From positions 25,302 to 89,301 of the forward strand of contig SVDC01000011.1 in assembly GCA_015058045.1 (NCBI GenBank): DNA of 64,000 nt. Reading direction: 5' to 3'. Positions within the stretch are counted from its first letter, which is position 1, and every line of letters begins with the position of its first letter. This document shows, piece after piece, positions 46,705 to 54,501 of this stretch. Source of the stretch: Cellulosilyticum sp. Its GTDB lineage: Bacteria; Bacillota; Clostridia; Lachnospirales; Cellulosilyticaceae. The notes beneath the pieces were generated by a model. That model was not told where the DNA came from and made no database searches. It saw only the letters and a program-made list of their open reading frames with translations. Position numbers and translations under genes: made by a program.

Positions 46705-48449
46705 TGTTTCATTGCCTCTTCCTCTTGTATTAATTGCTTTAACTTGGTTAAGGTGACTTTGGTTTCTGCTGTCGTCTCACCTAATAAACTGGCAATCTCC
46801 TGTGCAACTGTCATCTGTTTATTAATGACCTGCTGAGCCATATCGATAGCTTCCATTTTCATGTGTTGGAGTTTCTGTGCTTGCTTCTCATCTGAAGTCA
46901 TATCACTTCCAATCCAAAGCATAATTTGATGGTATTCACTCCACAAGATACTTTGAATTACAGTGGCTTCATTATATCGAAGCACCACTTTTTGATTTAA
47001 ACAGTTTTGTTTTGTCTTCCTTACTTCCTCAAAAACGCTTTCATCAAAAAAAGCACCTACTGGAAAATGTAAGTAGTCTTCTCTCTTAATCTTAAAAAAC
47101 TTTTTAGCTGCTGGATTCATTTCTATAACTTCTAAGGCCTCATCGACCATAATAATCATATTCGGTGTTGCTTCAAAAATAATATTAGTGAGCGTCTCTG
47201 CTTTTTGGCGCATATAAGGTAAACACATATACGGTTCAGCTAATCCATTATAGACAGCAATGGCTTTATCCCTGCAGGTCTTATAACCACAACTTCCGCA
47301 ATTTAATTCATCTAATGGTGTTTCTTTACCTATACTATTTAAAATGGCTTCGATTTCCACTTCACTAGGTACCTTCAACTCTTTCTTTAGGCTCGAAAAC
47401 ACTTTATGTAACTGGATAGAAGGCTGCTCTGATTTTTCTACGTTTTTTCTACCTTCATCCAATATCTGCTCTGGGTACATTTCTACGTTCTGACACACCA
47501 TCTGTCCTGCGGCATAACGTCTAATCCTCTCTTTTCGTTCGTAAATAGGTACACCGTCTTGAGGCATTCCCGCCCCTGCAATACAACTTTGCCTACACCC
47601 ATGCATTTCTAATAGGCAATTTTTAAAAGCGCCCTGCACAATATAGGACATCATTTCCTTACATTCTTCTATACCATCAATCTGAATCACTTTTCTTGGG
47701 CTACGCTCTAGATCTATAGTAGCCGTTACGCCACCAACAGTGGGATATAATCTTTGCCTTTCTTCTACCTCATCAAAGGGTATAATAGGCTGCTCTTCTA
47801 ACTTTATATCTAATGCCTTTATCCACTCTATAAACTCTTCAAAAGTTAAAATAGCATCTAGTGTTTCCTCCTCCATCCCCTCTATCTTTTTGGATAAGCA
47901 AGGTCCTAGAAAAACCACCTTTGTCTGCTCTCCATATTTTTGTTTCATTAATCGACTATGACAAATAGCGGGTGAAACAACGGGCATAAGATAAGGTAGA
48001 ACCTCTGGATAGTGTTTTTGAATCATGGCATTAACAGTAGGACAGCAACTGGTAATATAACACTGGTCTCCTGGCATCTGGGCATAAGTTTCATAGACCC
48101 GTGTCACTAGCTCGGCTCCTACTACCGTTTCCTCTACAGCATAAAACCCTAATTTCTTTAAAAGTCCAGGTAAATAAATGCTTTCTTCTCCCCATACCGC
48201 CGCAAAACTAGGTGCTACAGAAATAACCACCTTTTCTTCCGCCTTTAAATACTCACCAACTTTATACAATTCTGATTGCACATGTTTGGCATTTTTAGGA
48301 CATACCTTTAGACACTTCCCACATCCTATGCATCGCTCTTTCATAATCTTAGCTTGCTCCTTTTGCACCTTTATGGCACTTACTGGACAAGTCCTAACGC
48401 AGGCATAACAATTTTTACAATTGGCTTTTAAAAAATCAATAATCCACAT
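46701..48449 (-). CDS. PAS-carrying [FeFe]-hydrogenase homologue (putative H2/redox sensor, HydS type)
   Basis: A 582-residue protein. Two 4Fe-4S motifs lie at the N-terminus (C11-C21 and C40-C50), then the H-cluster domain (about 72-320) with L1 TSCCP (C135, C136), L2 GPC (C184) and a divergent L3 HGCRQSC (C285, C289), then a CGSCG-type 4Fe-4S domain (C384, C387, C392, C409) and a PAS domain (about 420-515; MIIMVDEALEVIEMNPAA), ending in a coiled tail. PAS-carrying group C hydrogenases next to PP2C genes are considered sensory in clostridia and Thermotoga relatives. All H-cluster cysteine ligands are present, so it can probably bind the cofactor, but L3 lacks the catalytic-type ACPGGC. Confidence 0.9.
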   Translation of the reverse strand: MWIIDFLKANCKNCYACVRTCPVSAIKVQKEQAKIMKERCIGCGKCLKVCPKNAKHVQSELYKVGEYLKAEEKVVISVAPSFAAVWGEESIYLPGLLKKLGFYAVEETVVGAELVTRVYETYAQMPGDQCYITSCCPTVNAMIQKHYPEVLPYLMPVVSPAICHSRLMKQKYGEQTKVVFLGPCLSKKIEGMEEETLDAILTFEEFIEWIKALDIKLEEQPIIPFDEVEERQRLYPTVGGVTATIDLERSPRKVIQIDGIEECKEMMSYIVQGAFKNCLLEMHGCRQSCIAGAGMPQDGVPIYERKERIRRYAAGQMVCQNVEMYPEQILDEGRKNVEKSEQPSIQLHKVFSSLKKELKVPSEVEIEAILNSIGKETPLDELNCGSCGYKTCRDKAIAVYNGLAEPYMCLPYMRQKAETLTNIIFEATPNMIIMVDEALEVIEMNPAAKKFFKIKREDYLHFPVGAFFDESVFEEVRKTKQNCLNQKVVLRYNEATVIQSILWSEYHQIMLWIGSDMTSDEKQAQKLQHMKMEAIDMAQQVINKQMTVAQEIASLLGETTAETKVTLTKLKQLIQEEEAMKQ

Positions 48450-48464
48450 GCGCTCATCTCCTGT

Positions 48465-48710
48465 TTATAAATCCGGTAGTATTTCACTGATAAAGATTGC
48501 CTCTGCATTTTCTTTATTGGCGGATAAAATACTGCCATCCCACTTTTGTACCGCTACAGCCTCAGTGCAATGTCCTGTGCAAAAGGCTGCCTTTAGTTCC
48601 AGCCTATCCTCTAGATGATAGGTTTCAATAAGCTTTTTAAAAATCTCAATAACTTGGTGAGTCCCTTTTAAATGACAGGCACTTCCAATACAAATATATA
48701 CAACCTTCAT
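48465..48710 (-). CDS. Thioredoxin-like [2Fe-2S] ferredoxin (NuoE C-terminal type)
   Basis: An 81-residue protein of the thioredoxin-like ferredoxin fold. Cysteines at 7 and 12 (CIGSACHLKG) and at about 44 and 48 (FCTGHCTEAV) match the four [2Fe-2S] ligands of NuoE-type domains. It lies 15 bases before the PAS-hydrogenase gene, so it may hand electrons to, or be a subunit of, the putative sensor. It is separate from the bifurcating complex by a 120-base gap with a hairpin. Confidence 0.87.
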   Translation of the reverse strand: MKVVYICIGSACHLKGTHQVIEIFKKLIETYHLEDRLELKAAFCTGHCTEAVAVQKWDGSILSANKENAEAIFISEILPDL

Positions 48711-48739
48711 CCTTCTACCTCTTTCTACTTTATAAACCT

Positions 48740-48775
48740 ATAGGCTCCCTAAGATTTTTCTAATAGGGAACCTAT
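48740..48775 (-). terminator. Hairpin between hydA and the sensor genes
   Basis: ATAGG-TCCCTA and TAGGGA-CCTAT pair around a 12-base loop in the only sizeable gap of the locus. No T run follows on the minus strand, so it may set transcript levels by processing or partial stop rather than full termination. Confidence 0.5.
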
Positions 48776-48830
48776 TATGTTCTTTATCCTTTTCTTTATA
48801 CTTATTAAATGTTTTTACACCATCCTGCTC

Positions 48831-50579
48831 TTAAAGACGTGCTTTAGCTTCATAGTAGGTATGCAATAACTCATGGGCTTTATGGCTCAGTGGATGGTTA
48901 AAGTAATGGGTATAAACTTCTTGTACCGATGGATTTTCATGAGATTTACGTAGCGCTTTGCTTTCATCTTCTCTATAAAGGGCTTCACACCTTTTTATTA
49001 AGATTTCACTATCTCCATGATGATAAGGTTGACCTGCACCACCAATACATCCACCTGGACAAGCCATTACTTCTATGGCATGGAAGTTTCTTGGATTGCC
49101 ACAACGCATCTCTTCCATAATAGCTCTAACATGACTTAAACCATGTACAATCGCTACATTTAAAGCCGTATCACCTAACTGAATCGTTGCTGTTCTTATC
49201 CCTTCAAATCCACGTATCGCTTCAAATTCTAGATGTTCTAACACTTCTCCTGTTACCTTTTCATAAGCTGTACGAAGTGCGGCTTCCATTACACCACCCG
49301 TCGTTCCAAAAATCACACCTGCACCTGTAGACTCTCCTAATGGGGCATCAAAATCCTCATCCTCTAATGCCTCAAATTGAATATTAAATTGCTTAATGAG
49401 TCTTGCAAGTTCTCTGGTTGTCAGTACCAAATCCACATCCTGGCCAAATTCTAGGCGAGCAGCTTCATATTTCTTAGCGATACATGGCATAACTGAAACA
49501 ACAACTAAATCCTTTTTATCTATATTCATTTTTTGTGCAAAGTAATTTTTTGCAATGGATCCAAAAATTTGTTGTGGAGAACGGGTGGTAGAAGGTAAAT
49601 CTAGTAAATCATCATACTGTGTTTCATAGAAATTCACCCATGCCGGACAACAACTGGTTATAATAGGAAGTTTAACACTTGTATCCCCTTTTCCCACTCT
49701 TGTTAAACGATCTAAAAGCTCATGAGCTTCTTCCATAATGGTTACATCTGCTGCAAAATCCGTGTCGAATACATAATCAAAGCCAATTTGTCTAAGTGCC
49801 GCTACCATTTTTCCTGTTACCAAAGATCCTGCTGGCATACCAAACGCCTCACCTAGTGCTGCCCGAACAGCTGGTGCTACTTGCACAATAACGGTTTGAT
49901 TCGGATTAGCTAAAGCATGCATGACTTCTTTTATGTATTCTCTTTCGGTTAATGCGCCTGTTGGACAAACTGCAATGCACTGTCCACATTGAACACATTT
50001 GGTGTTATCAAGAGGTTCTTCAAAAGCCGTTGCAACAACTGCATCAAATCCGCGTTTAATACCAGATAGTGCCGCTACGCCTTGTACTTGTTCACATATG
50101 GTTTCACAACGGCGACACATAATACATTTATTCATATCTCGACTAATGGCAACGCCCTCATCTTTCTTATAAGTAGACGCTTCCCCATCTTTTCCAATTT
50201 CTATTTCCCTTATGCCAAGGTACTCTGCCATTTGCAATAATTCACAGTCTCCTAATTTAGTGCATGCCATGCAATCTTTTGGATGATCTGAAAGCATCAA
50301 TTCTAAGACCATTTGTCTTGAATGGATGACACGTGGCGTATGGGTTTTTATTACCATGCCATCTGTAACAGGGGTTACGCAAGCAGGTGCTAAGTTTTTA
50401 CGCCCCTCTACCTCCACCACACAAATCCTACATGAAGCAGGTTTATTTTCCATCTTAGTGCCATGTAAATTGAAATGACATAAAGTAGGAATTTCTATCC
50501 CAACACTTTGAGCCGCTTGTAAAACGGTACTCCCCATTTCCACATTAGCTACTTTTCCATCTATGGTTACTTTTAGCAT
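48831..50579 (-). CDS. hydA: NADH-linked electron-bifurcating [FeFe]-hydrogenase, catalytic subunit
   Basis: Catalytic subunit (582 residues) making H2 from NADH and reduced ferredoxin together. Domains in order: [2Fe-2S] (C34, C50, C53, C67), the His-Cys3 4Fe-4S region (about 95-130, DHPKDCMACTKLGDC), two 4Fe-4S clusters (about 152-163 and 195-205), and the H-cluster domain with all canonical motifs: L1 TSCCPAW (C310, C311), L2 MPCIAKK (C366), L3 ACPGGC (C507, C511). It follows hydB by 17 bases. The proton-relay cysteine C310 is present, so it should be fully active, unlike the two homologues nearby. Confidence 0.96.
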   Translation of the reverse strand: MLKVTIDGKVANVEMGSTVLQAAQSVGIEIPTLCHFNLHGTKMENKPASCRICVVEVEGRKNLAPACVTPVTDGMVIKTHTPRVIHSRQMVLELMLSDHPKDCMACTKLGDCELLQMAEYLGIREIEIGKDGEASTYKKDEGVAISRDMNKCIMCRRCETICEQVQGVAALSGIKRGFDAVVATAFEEPLDNTKCVQCGQCIAVCPTGALTEREYIKEVMHALANPNQTVIVQVAPAVRAALGEAFGMPAGSLVTGKMVAALRQIGFDYVFDTDFAADVTIMEEAHELLDRLTRVGKGDTSVKLPIITSCCPAWVNFYETQYDDLLDLPSTTRSPQQIFGSIAKNYFAQKMNIDKKDLVVVSVMPCIAKKYEAARLEFGQDVDLVLTTRELARLIKQFNIQFEALEDEDFDAPLGESTGAGVIFGTTGGVMEAALRTAYEKVTGEVLEHLEFEAIRGFEGIRTATIQLGDTALNVAIVHGLSHVRAIMEEMRCGNPRNFHAIEVMACPGGCIGGAGQPYHHGDSEILIKRCEALYREDESKALRKSHENPSVQEVYTHYFNHPLSHKAHELLHTYYEAKARL

Positions 50580-50595
50580 CTCTTTTCCCCCTTTT

Positions 50596-52383
50596 CTATT
50601 CCCTTACAATGGCATTAAATCGGCACTTACTCATACAAGCACCACATTTAATACATTTGCTTACATCAATGGTATGTTGTTTTTTCACACTACCAGAAAT
50701 TGCATTTACTGGACATACTCGGCTGCAAGCTGTACAGCCTACGCATTTTTCTGTAATACGATATTGTAGCAATGCACTACACTGCCCTGATGGACATTTT
50801 CTATCTCTCACATGAGCGATATATTCGTCTTCAAAAACTTTAAGGGTAGAAAGAACAGGATTTGGTGCCGTTTGTCCTAAACCACACAGGGCTGTATCTT
50901 TGATCACTTCACTTAAGTTCTTTAAGGTTTCTAAATCTTCCTCTTCTCCACGACCTGAAACAATCTTTTCTAGAATCTCAAGTAGTCGTTTGGTTCCTAC
51001 ACGGCAAGGGGTACACTTTCCACAAGATTCTTCTGCTGTAAATTCCAGATAAAACTTCGCCACAGCTGGCATACAGTCATCTTCATCCATGACAATCATA
51101 CCACCAGAACCCATCATAGAACCCTTGGCTAGTAAATTATCAAAGTCAATAGGCGTATCTAAATCTTTTTCTGTTAAACAACCACCAGAAGGTCCCCCTG
51201 TCTGAACCGCTTTAAACTTTTTACCATCTTTAATGCCGCCACCAATATCATAAATAACAGAACGTAAAGTGGTTCCCATAGGCACTTCAATAAGCCCTAC
51301 ATTGTTAATCTTTCCAGCCAATGCAAAAACTTTGGTTCCCTTAGATTTTTCAGTTCCAATTTGACTAAACCAATCTGCGCCTTTTAAGAAAATGACTGGG
51401 ATATTGGCAAAGGTCTCTACATTATTGACATTCGTTGGCTTATCCCAATAGCCACTAGTTGCTGGAAATGGCGGTTTTGTCGTTGGCTCACCACGTTTGC
51501 CTTCCATAGAATGAATTAAGGCAGTTTCTTCTCCACAAACAAAAGCACCTGCTCCAAATCGAATTTCTATATCAAAAGAAAAACGCGTTCCTAAAATATT
51601 ATCACCTAATAATCCCAGATCTCTTGCTGATTCAATAGCACATTCTAGGCGTTTAACCGCTAAAGGATATTCTGCTCGAATATAAACTAGCCCTTTATTG
51701 GCACCGATAGCATACCCACAGATTGCCATTGCTTCTACAATAGAATGAGGATCTCCTTCCAAAATAGAACGGTCCATAAAAGCTCCCGGGTCGCCTTCAT
51801 CCGCATTACATACCACATATTTTTGGTTACTGGTATTTTTATAAGCAAATTCCCATTTGAGTCCTGTTGGGAAACCACCACCCCCACGACCTCGAAGCCC
51901 AGATTTTTTCACCTCACTAATAACCTCTTCTTGGGATAGGGTTAATACCTTAGCCAGAGCCTCATACCCATCCCTTGCAATATATTCCTCTATACTTTCA
52001 GGATTAATAAAGCCACAATTCCGAAGCGCTACACGCATTTGCTTTTTATAAAAATCCATATGCTTAGAATCAGAAACATGTTCTTTAGACTTTGGATTTT
52101 CATACAATAATCTAGGGACTTTTCTACCTTTTATAATATGCTCGTTTACAATATCCTCAACATCCTCTGGCTGTACCTGTACATAAAAGGTGTTGTCTGG
52201 TAAGACTTTTACAATAGGTCCCTTTTCACAAAAGCCAAAACAACCTGTTTTTAAGACTTGAACTTGGTCTTGCATACCGACATCTTCTAAGGTTTTATTA
52301 AGCTGGGTGACAATCTCTGCTGAGCGAGAGGAAAGGCATCCAGTCCCTCCACAAACTAAAATATGCATTGTATATTTGGACAT
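50596..52383 (-). CDS. hydB: Bifurcating hydrogenase flavin subunit HydB (NuoF-like)
   Basis: NADH-binding and FMN subunit, 595 residues from the ATG at 52383 (GGGGGG seven bases upstream). Domains: an N-terminal thioredoxin-like [2Fe-2S] domain (about 8-110, VCGGTGC and TGCFGFCEKG), the NuoF FMN/NADH core with SGLRGRGGGGFPTG (about 165-178) and DEGDPGAFMDRS, an SLBB domain, the ESCGKCTPCRVG 4Fe-4S site (about 455-466), and two C-terminal 4Fe-4S motifs (CVGCTACSRVC, CIKCGACMSKC). It is the electron-bifurcating site in characterised HydABC complexes. Confidence 0.96.
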   Translation of the reverse strand: MSKYTMHILVCGGTGCLSSRSAEIVTQLNKTLEDVGMQDQVQVLKTGCFGFCEKGPIVKVLPDNTFYVQVQPEDVEDIVNEHIIKGRKVPRLLYENPKSKEHVSDSKHMDFYKKQMRVALRNCGFINPESIEEYIARDGYEALAKVLTLSQEEVISEVKKSGLRGRGGGGFPTGLKWEFAYKNTSNQKYVVCNADEGDPGAFMDRSILEGDPHSIVEAMAICGYAIGANKGLVYIRAEYPLAVKRLECAIESARDLGLLGDNILGTRFSFDIEIRFGAGAFVCGEETALIHSMEGKRGEPTTKPPFPATSGYWDKPTNVNNVETFANIPVIFLKGADWFSQIGTEKSKGTKVFALAGKINNVGLIEVPMGTTLRSVIYDIGGGIKDGKKFKAVQTGGPSGGCLTEKDLDTPIDFDNLLAKGSMMGSGGMIVMDEDDCMPAVAKFYLEFTAEESCGKCTPCRVGTKRLLEILEKIVSGRGEEEDLETLKNLSEVIKDTALCGLGQTAPNPVLSTLKVFEDEYIAHVRDRKCPSGQCSALLQYRITEKCVGCTACSRVCPVNAISGSVKKQHTIDVSKCIKCGACMSKCRFNAIVRE

Positions 52384-52398
52384 CTCCATTCCCCCCTT

Positions 52399-52797
52399 TT
52401 ATTCATCTAGCGTTTGATGACTCACTGGAATAATCCCATCTACCAGTTCACCACCCAAAATGTATTTTTCCAAAATGACTTGTGCTCGCTCCTTAGTCAC
52501 CTCCCCATAAACAATAGGTGCTTCACCTGGCTTTGTAATTTCTACCGTAGGCTCTGCATAGCAGTATCCCATACAGCCCCCCTGTGTTACCAATACTTGA
52601 TCAAGTCCTCTTGTACGCACTTCCTCAGAAAAATAATTCATAATCTCTCTAGCCCCTGCTGCAATCCCGCATGTTGCCATGGCCACACGTACCACAATCA
52701 GCTGCTCCGCTTTATCCCCTTTTTCTCTTAAATCCACACTTGCTCTTACCTTTTCCCTTAATGCCTGAAGCTCATCTAGCGACATCATTTTTGCCAT
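52399..52797 (-). CDS. Small [2Fe-2S] domain protein of the hydrogenase operon
   Basis: A 132-residue thioredoxin-like ferredoxin placed between hydC and hydB, as in many clostridial hyd operons. The ATG at 52797 has GGGGG seven bases upstream. An N-terminal helix (about 5-30) precedes the fold, whose motifs are MATCGIAAGAREI (about 41-53) and TQGGCMGYCYAEP (about 71-83). Only three cysteines are present in the whole protein; the usual second one of the first pair is alanine. Whether it still binds a cluster is uncertain. Probably an accessory of the HydABC complex. Confidence 0.85.
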   Translation of the reverse strand: MAKMMSLDELQALREKVRASVDLREKGDKAEQLIVVRVAMATCGIAAGAREIMNYFSEEVRTRGLDQVLVTQGGCMGYCYAEPTVEITKPGEAPIVYGEVTKERAQVILEKYILGGELVDGIIPVSHQTLDE

Positions 52798-52815
52798 GTA
52801 CATTCCCCCTATGCT

Positions 52816-53307
52816 TTACTCATATTCCTTTAAAATATTTTTCACTTCTTCCTCCGAGCTAATCCGTCCATATACCTTATCTCCAATTAAAGCAACAGGT
52901 GCTAAACCACATGCCCCAACGCATCTTAAGGCATCTAATGAAAACTTACCATCTGGCGTGGTTTGTCCTACCTCAATACCAAGCTCTTTTTTAAATGCCT
53001 CCAAAATCTTATCTGCTCCCCTGACATAGCAAGCCGTTCCTAGACAAACAGAAATAGGATATTTACCTTTAGGTACCATTGTAAAAAAGGAATAAAAGCT
53101 TACAACACCATAAACTTTAGAAGCAGGAACCCCCAGTTTTTCTCCTACAAAAATCTGTACTTCTTTTGGTAAATAGCCAAATAAACTTTGTGCTTTATGT
53201 AATACACTAATGAGTGCGCCTTTTTTCTCTGGTAAGTTATTAATAAATGTTTCAAGTTCTTCGTATAGTGCGTCTGCTGCTGGATTTTTACAACCTTCAC
53301 ATGCCAT
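52816..53307 (-). CDS. hydC: Bifurcating hydrogenase subunit HydC (NuoE-like)
   Basis: A [2Fe-2S] subunit of 163 residues. The ATG at 53307 follows AAGGAGG; the longer frame to 53337 is not needed. It has the N-terminal helical bundle with KGALISVLHKAQSLFGYLP (about 27-45) and the thioredoxin-like fold with the four ligands in SVCLGTACYVRG (about 84-95) and LRCVGACGLAPV (about 125-136). It is the electron link between HydB and HydA in known complexes. It opens the structural hydC-hydD-like-hydB-hydA run. Confidence 0.95.
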   Translation of the reverse strand: MACEGCKNPAADALYEELETFINNLPEKKGALISVLHKAQSLFGYLPKEVQIFVGEKLGVPASKVYGVVSFYSFFTMVPKGKYPISVCLGTACYVRGADKILEAFKKELGIEVGQTTPDGKFSLDALRCVGACGLAPVALIGDKVYGRISSEEEVKNILKEYE

Positions 53308-53350
53308 TTCATAGCCTCCTTTTTTATGATTTACCAACCTATCATTTCAT

Positions 53351-54049
53351 CTATGAAATATCTAAGTTACTTACTAAATGCTTCAAAATATCTGCTTCTA
53401 TATAGGCTTCTCGTTCTGCAATATCTTGTAAATAGTGGGCATCAGAAGACTGAATAAGTGTATAGCCAGGATAAGCTTTTTCATAAAAAGTATAGGATGC
53501 CGCCTTAGAAACTTCTAAATAGCTTAAAGCATACTCCTGAGGAATACTCCCTAAGTTAGATAAAATGCTATAGCTTTGGCGATCAATATGAGCAGGATAA
53601 ATAAGCGCCCCTAAACTTCTTCCCTTTTTTAAAATCTCCTCGGCTGCTACATTGGCTGCCACTAATAAAAGTCTTGCAATTTCACCTATACACTCGTCCT
53701 CTTCATTCAATATACTTTGCCTTCCAAAAATAGAAGGCTTATTGGGAATAGGCGGTAAAAACTGTCCTAACCATTTTTCCATGTCACGTGCTGCTTTTAT
53801 ATGAGGAAAGAGTGCAATCATATGAAATTCTTCCATACATTCTAGTTCCATACCTGCAATAACCCTAAGTCCCTTGGCTTTTCCAACCTTCATCACTGCC
53901 TCACAATTTGCTACAGTCTGATGATCTGTAATCGCAATGAGATCAAGTCCTTTTAATAAACTCATATTGACAATATTATGAGGTGTCATATTTTCATCTC
54001 CACAAGGTGATGCAGCTGTATGAATATGAAGGTCATAAGCCCATTTCAC
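53351..54049 (-). CDS. PHP-domain metal-dependent phosphoesterase
   Basis: A 232-residue PHP protein. A GTG at 54049 lies 7 bases after AGGAGG and is the best start; the ATG reported for the longer frame overlaps the ribosome site. Metal ligands are seen in YDLHIHTAASPCGDE (about 5-19), LIAITDHQTV (about 36-45), IAGMELECMEE, IYPAHIDRQS and SSDAHYLQDI (about 209-218). PHP proteins in hyd operons are common in clostridia and Thermotoga, and the substrate is unknown; cleavage of a signalling nucleotide or a polyphosphorylated molecule is one possibility. It overlaps the upstream DRTGG gene's ribosome region. Confidence 0.87.
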   Translation of the reverse strand: MKWAYDLHIHTAASPCGDENMTPHNIVNMSLLKGLDLIAITDHQTVANCEAVMKVGKAKGLRVIAGMELECMEEFHMIALFPHIKAARDMEKWLGQFLPPIPNKPSIFGRQSILNEEDECIGEIARLLLVAANVAAEEILKKGRSLGALIYPAHIDRQSYSILSNLGSIPQEYALSYLEVSKAASYTFYEKAYPGYTLIQSSDAHYLQDIAEREAYIEADILKHLVSNLDIS

Positions 54050-54060
54050 AAACATTCCTC

Positions 54061-54390
54061 CTAGAACCATTTTGTTAAAGCCTTGGCAACTTCATAAGCC
54101 CCTTTTTTCGTTATCAATAATGCAATCGCTTCTTCCTCTGCTTTTTGCTTCATTTCTTCACTTGCCTGTATACCTTCAACTAAAACAACAGCTGGTAAAT
54201 TGACTAAAACAGCTACAGCTATGGCATTTAGATGACCTTGTACCGTTAGCCATATTTGCCCCTCTTTTGCATGTGCCATAACCAAACTCAGTAGATCACC
54301 TATATAAACACCAGTAACTTCTTTTTTCATCCCCTCCTTTCCAGCAATACACTCTAATCCTAATTGCTCTGCTAATTCATCCACACGCAT
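54061..54390 (-). CDS. DRTGG-domain protein 1
   Basis: A 109-residue protein starting at the ATG at 54390 (GGGAGG seven bases before). It matches the DRTGG fold that precedes some CBS and HPr-kinase domains: VDELAEQLGLECIAG, the middle TGVYIGDLLSLVMAHAKEG and the C-terminal ALLITKKGAYEVAKAL. The domain senses a ligand or partner in larger proteins; here it stands alone. Its paralogue, at 56271-56609, has the same length and fold. The two flank the RsbW-like ATPase and the second hydrogenase homologue, so they probably form part of a signalling cascade. Confidence 0.82.
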   Translation of the reverse strand: MRVDELAEQLGLECIAGKEGMKKEVTGVYIGDLLSLVMAHAKEGQIWLTVQGHLNAIAVAVLVNLPAVVLVEGIQASEEMKQKAEEEAIALLITKKGAYEVAKALTKWF

Positions 54391-54501
54391 TTTAATGACC
54401 TCCCTTTCCTTATCATTTGCTATGCTTTTTTTATTATGCTTATCCTTACAAGTATTCATATTACTATATGTTTGACAGGCTTAATTTATGTTTGATTACA
54501 C

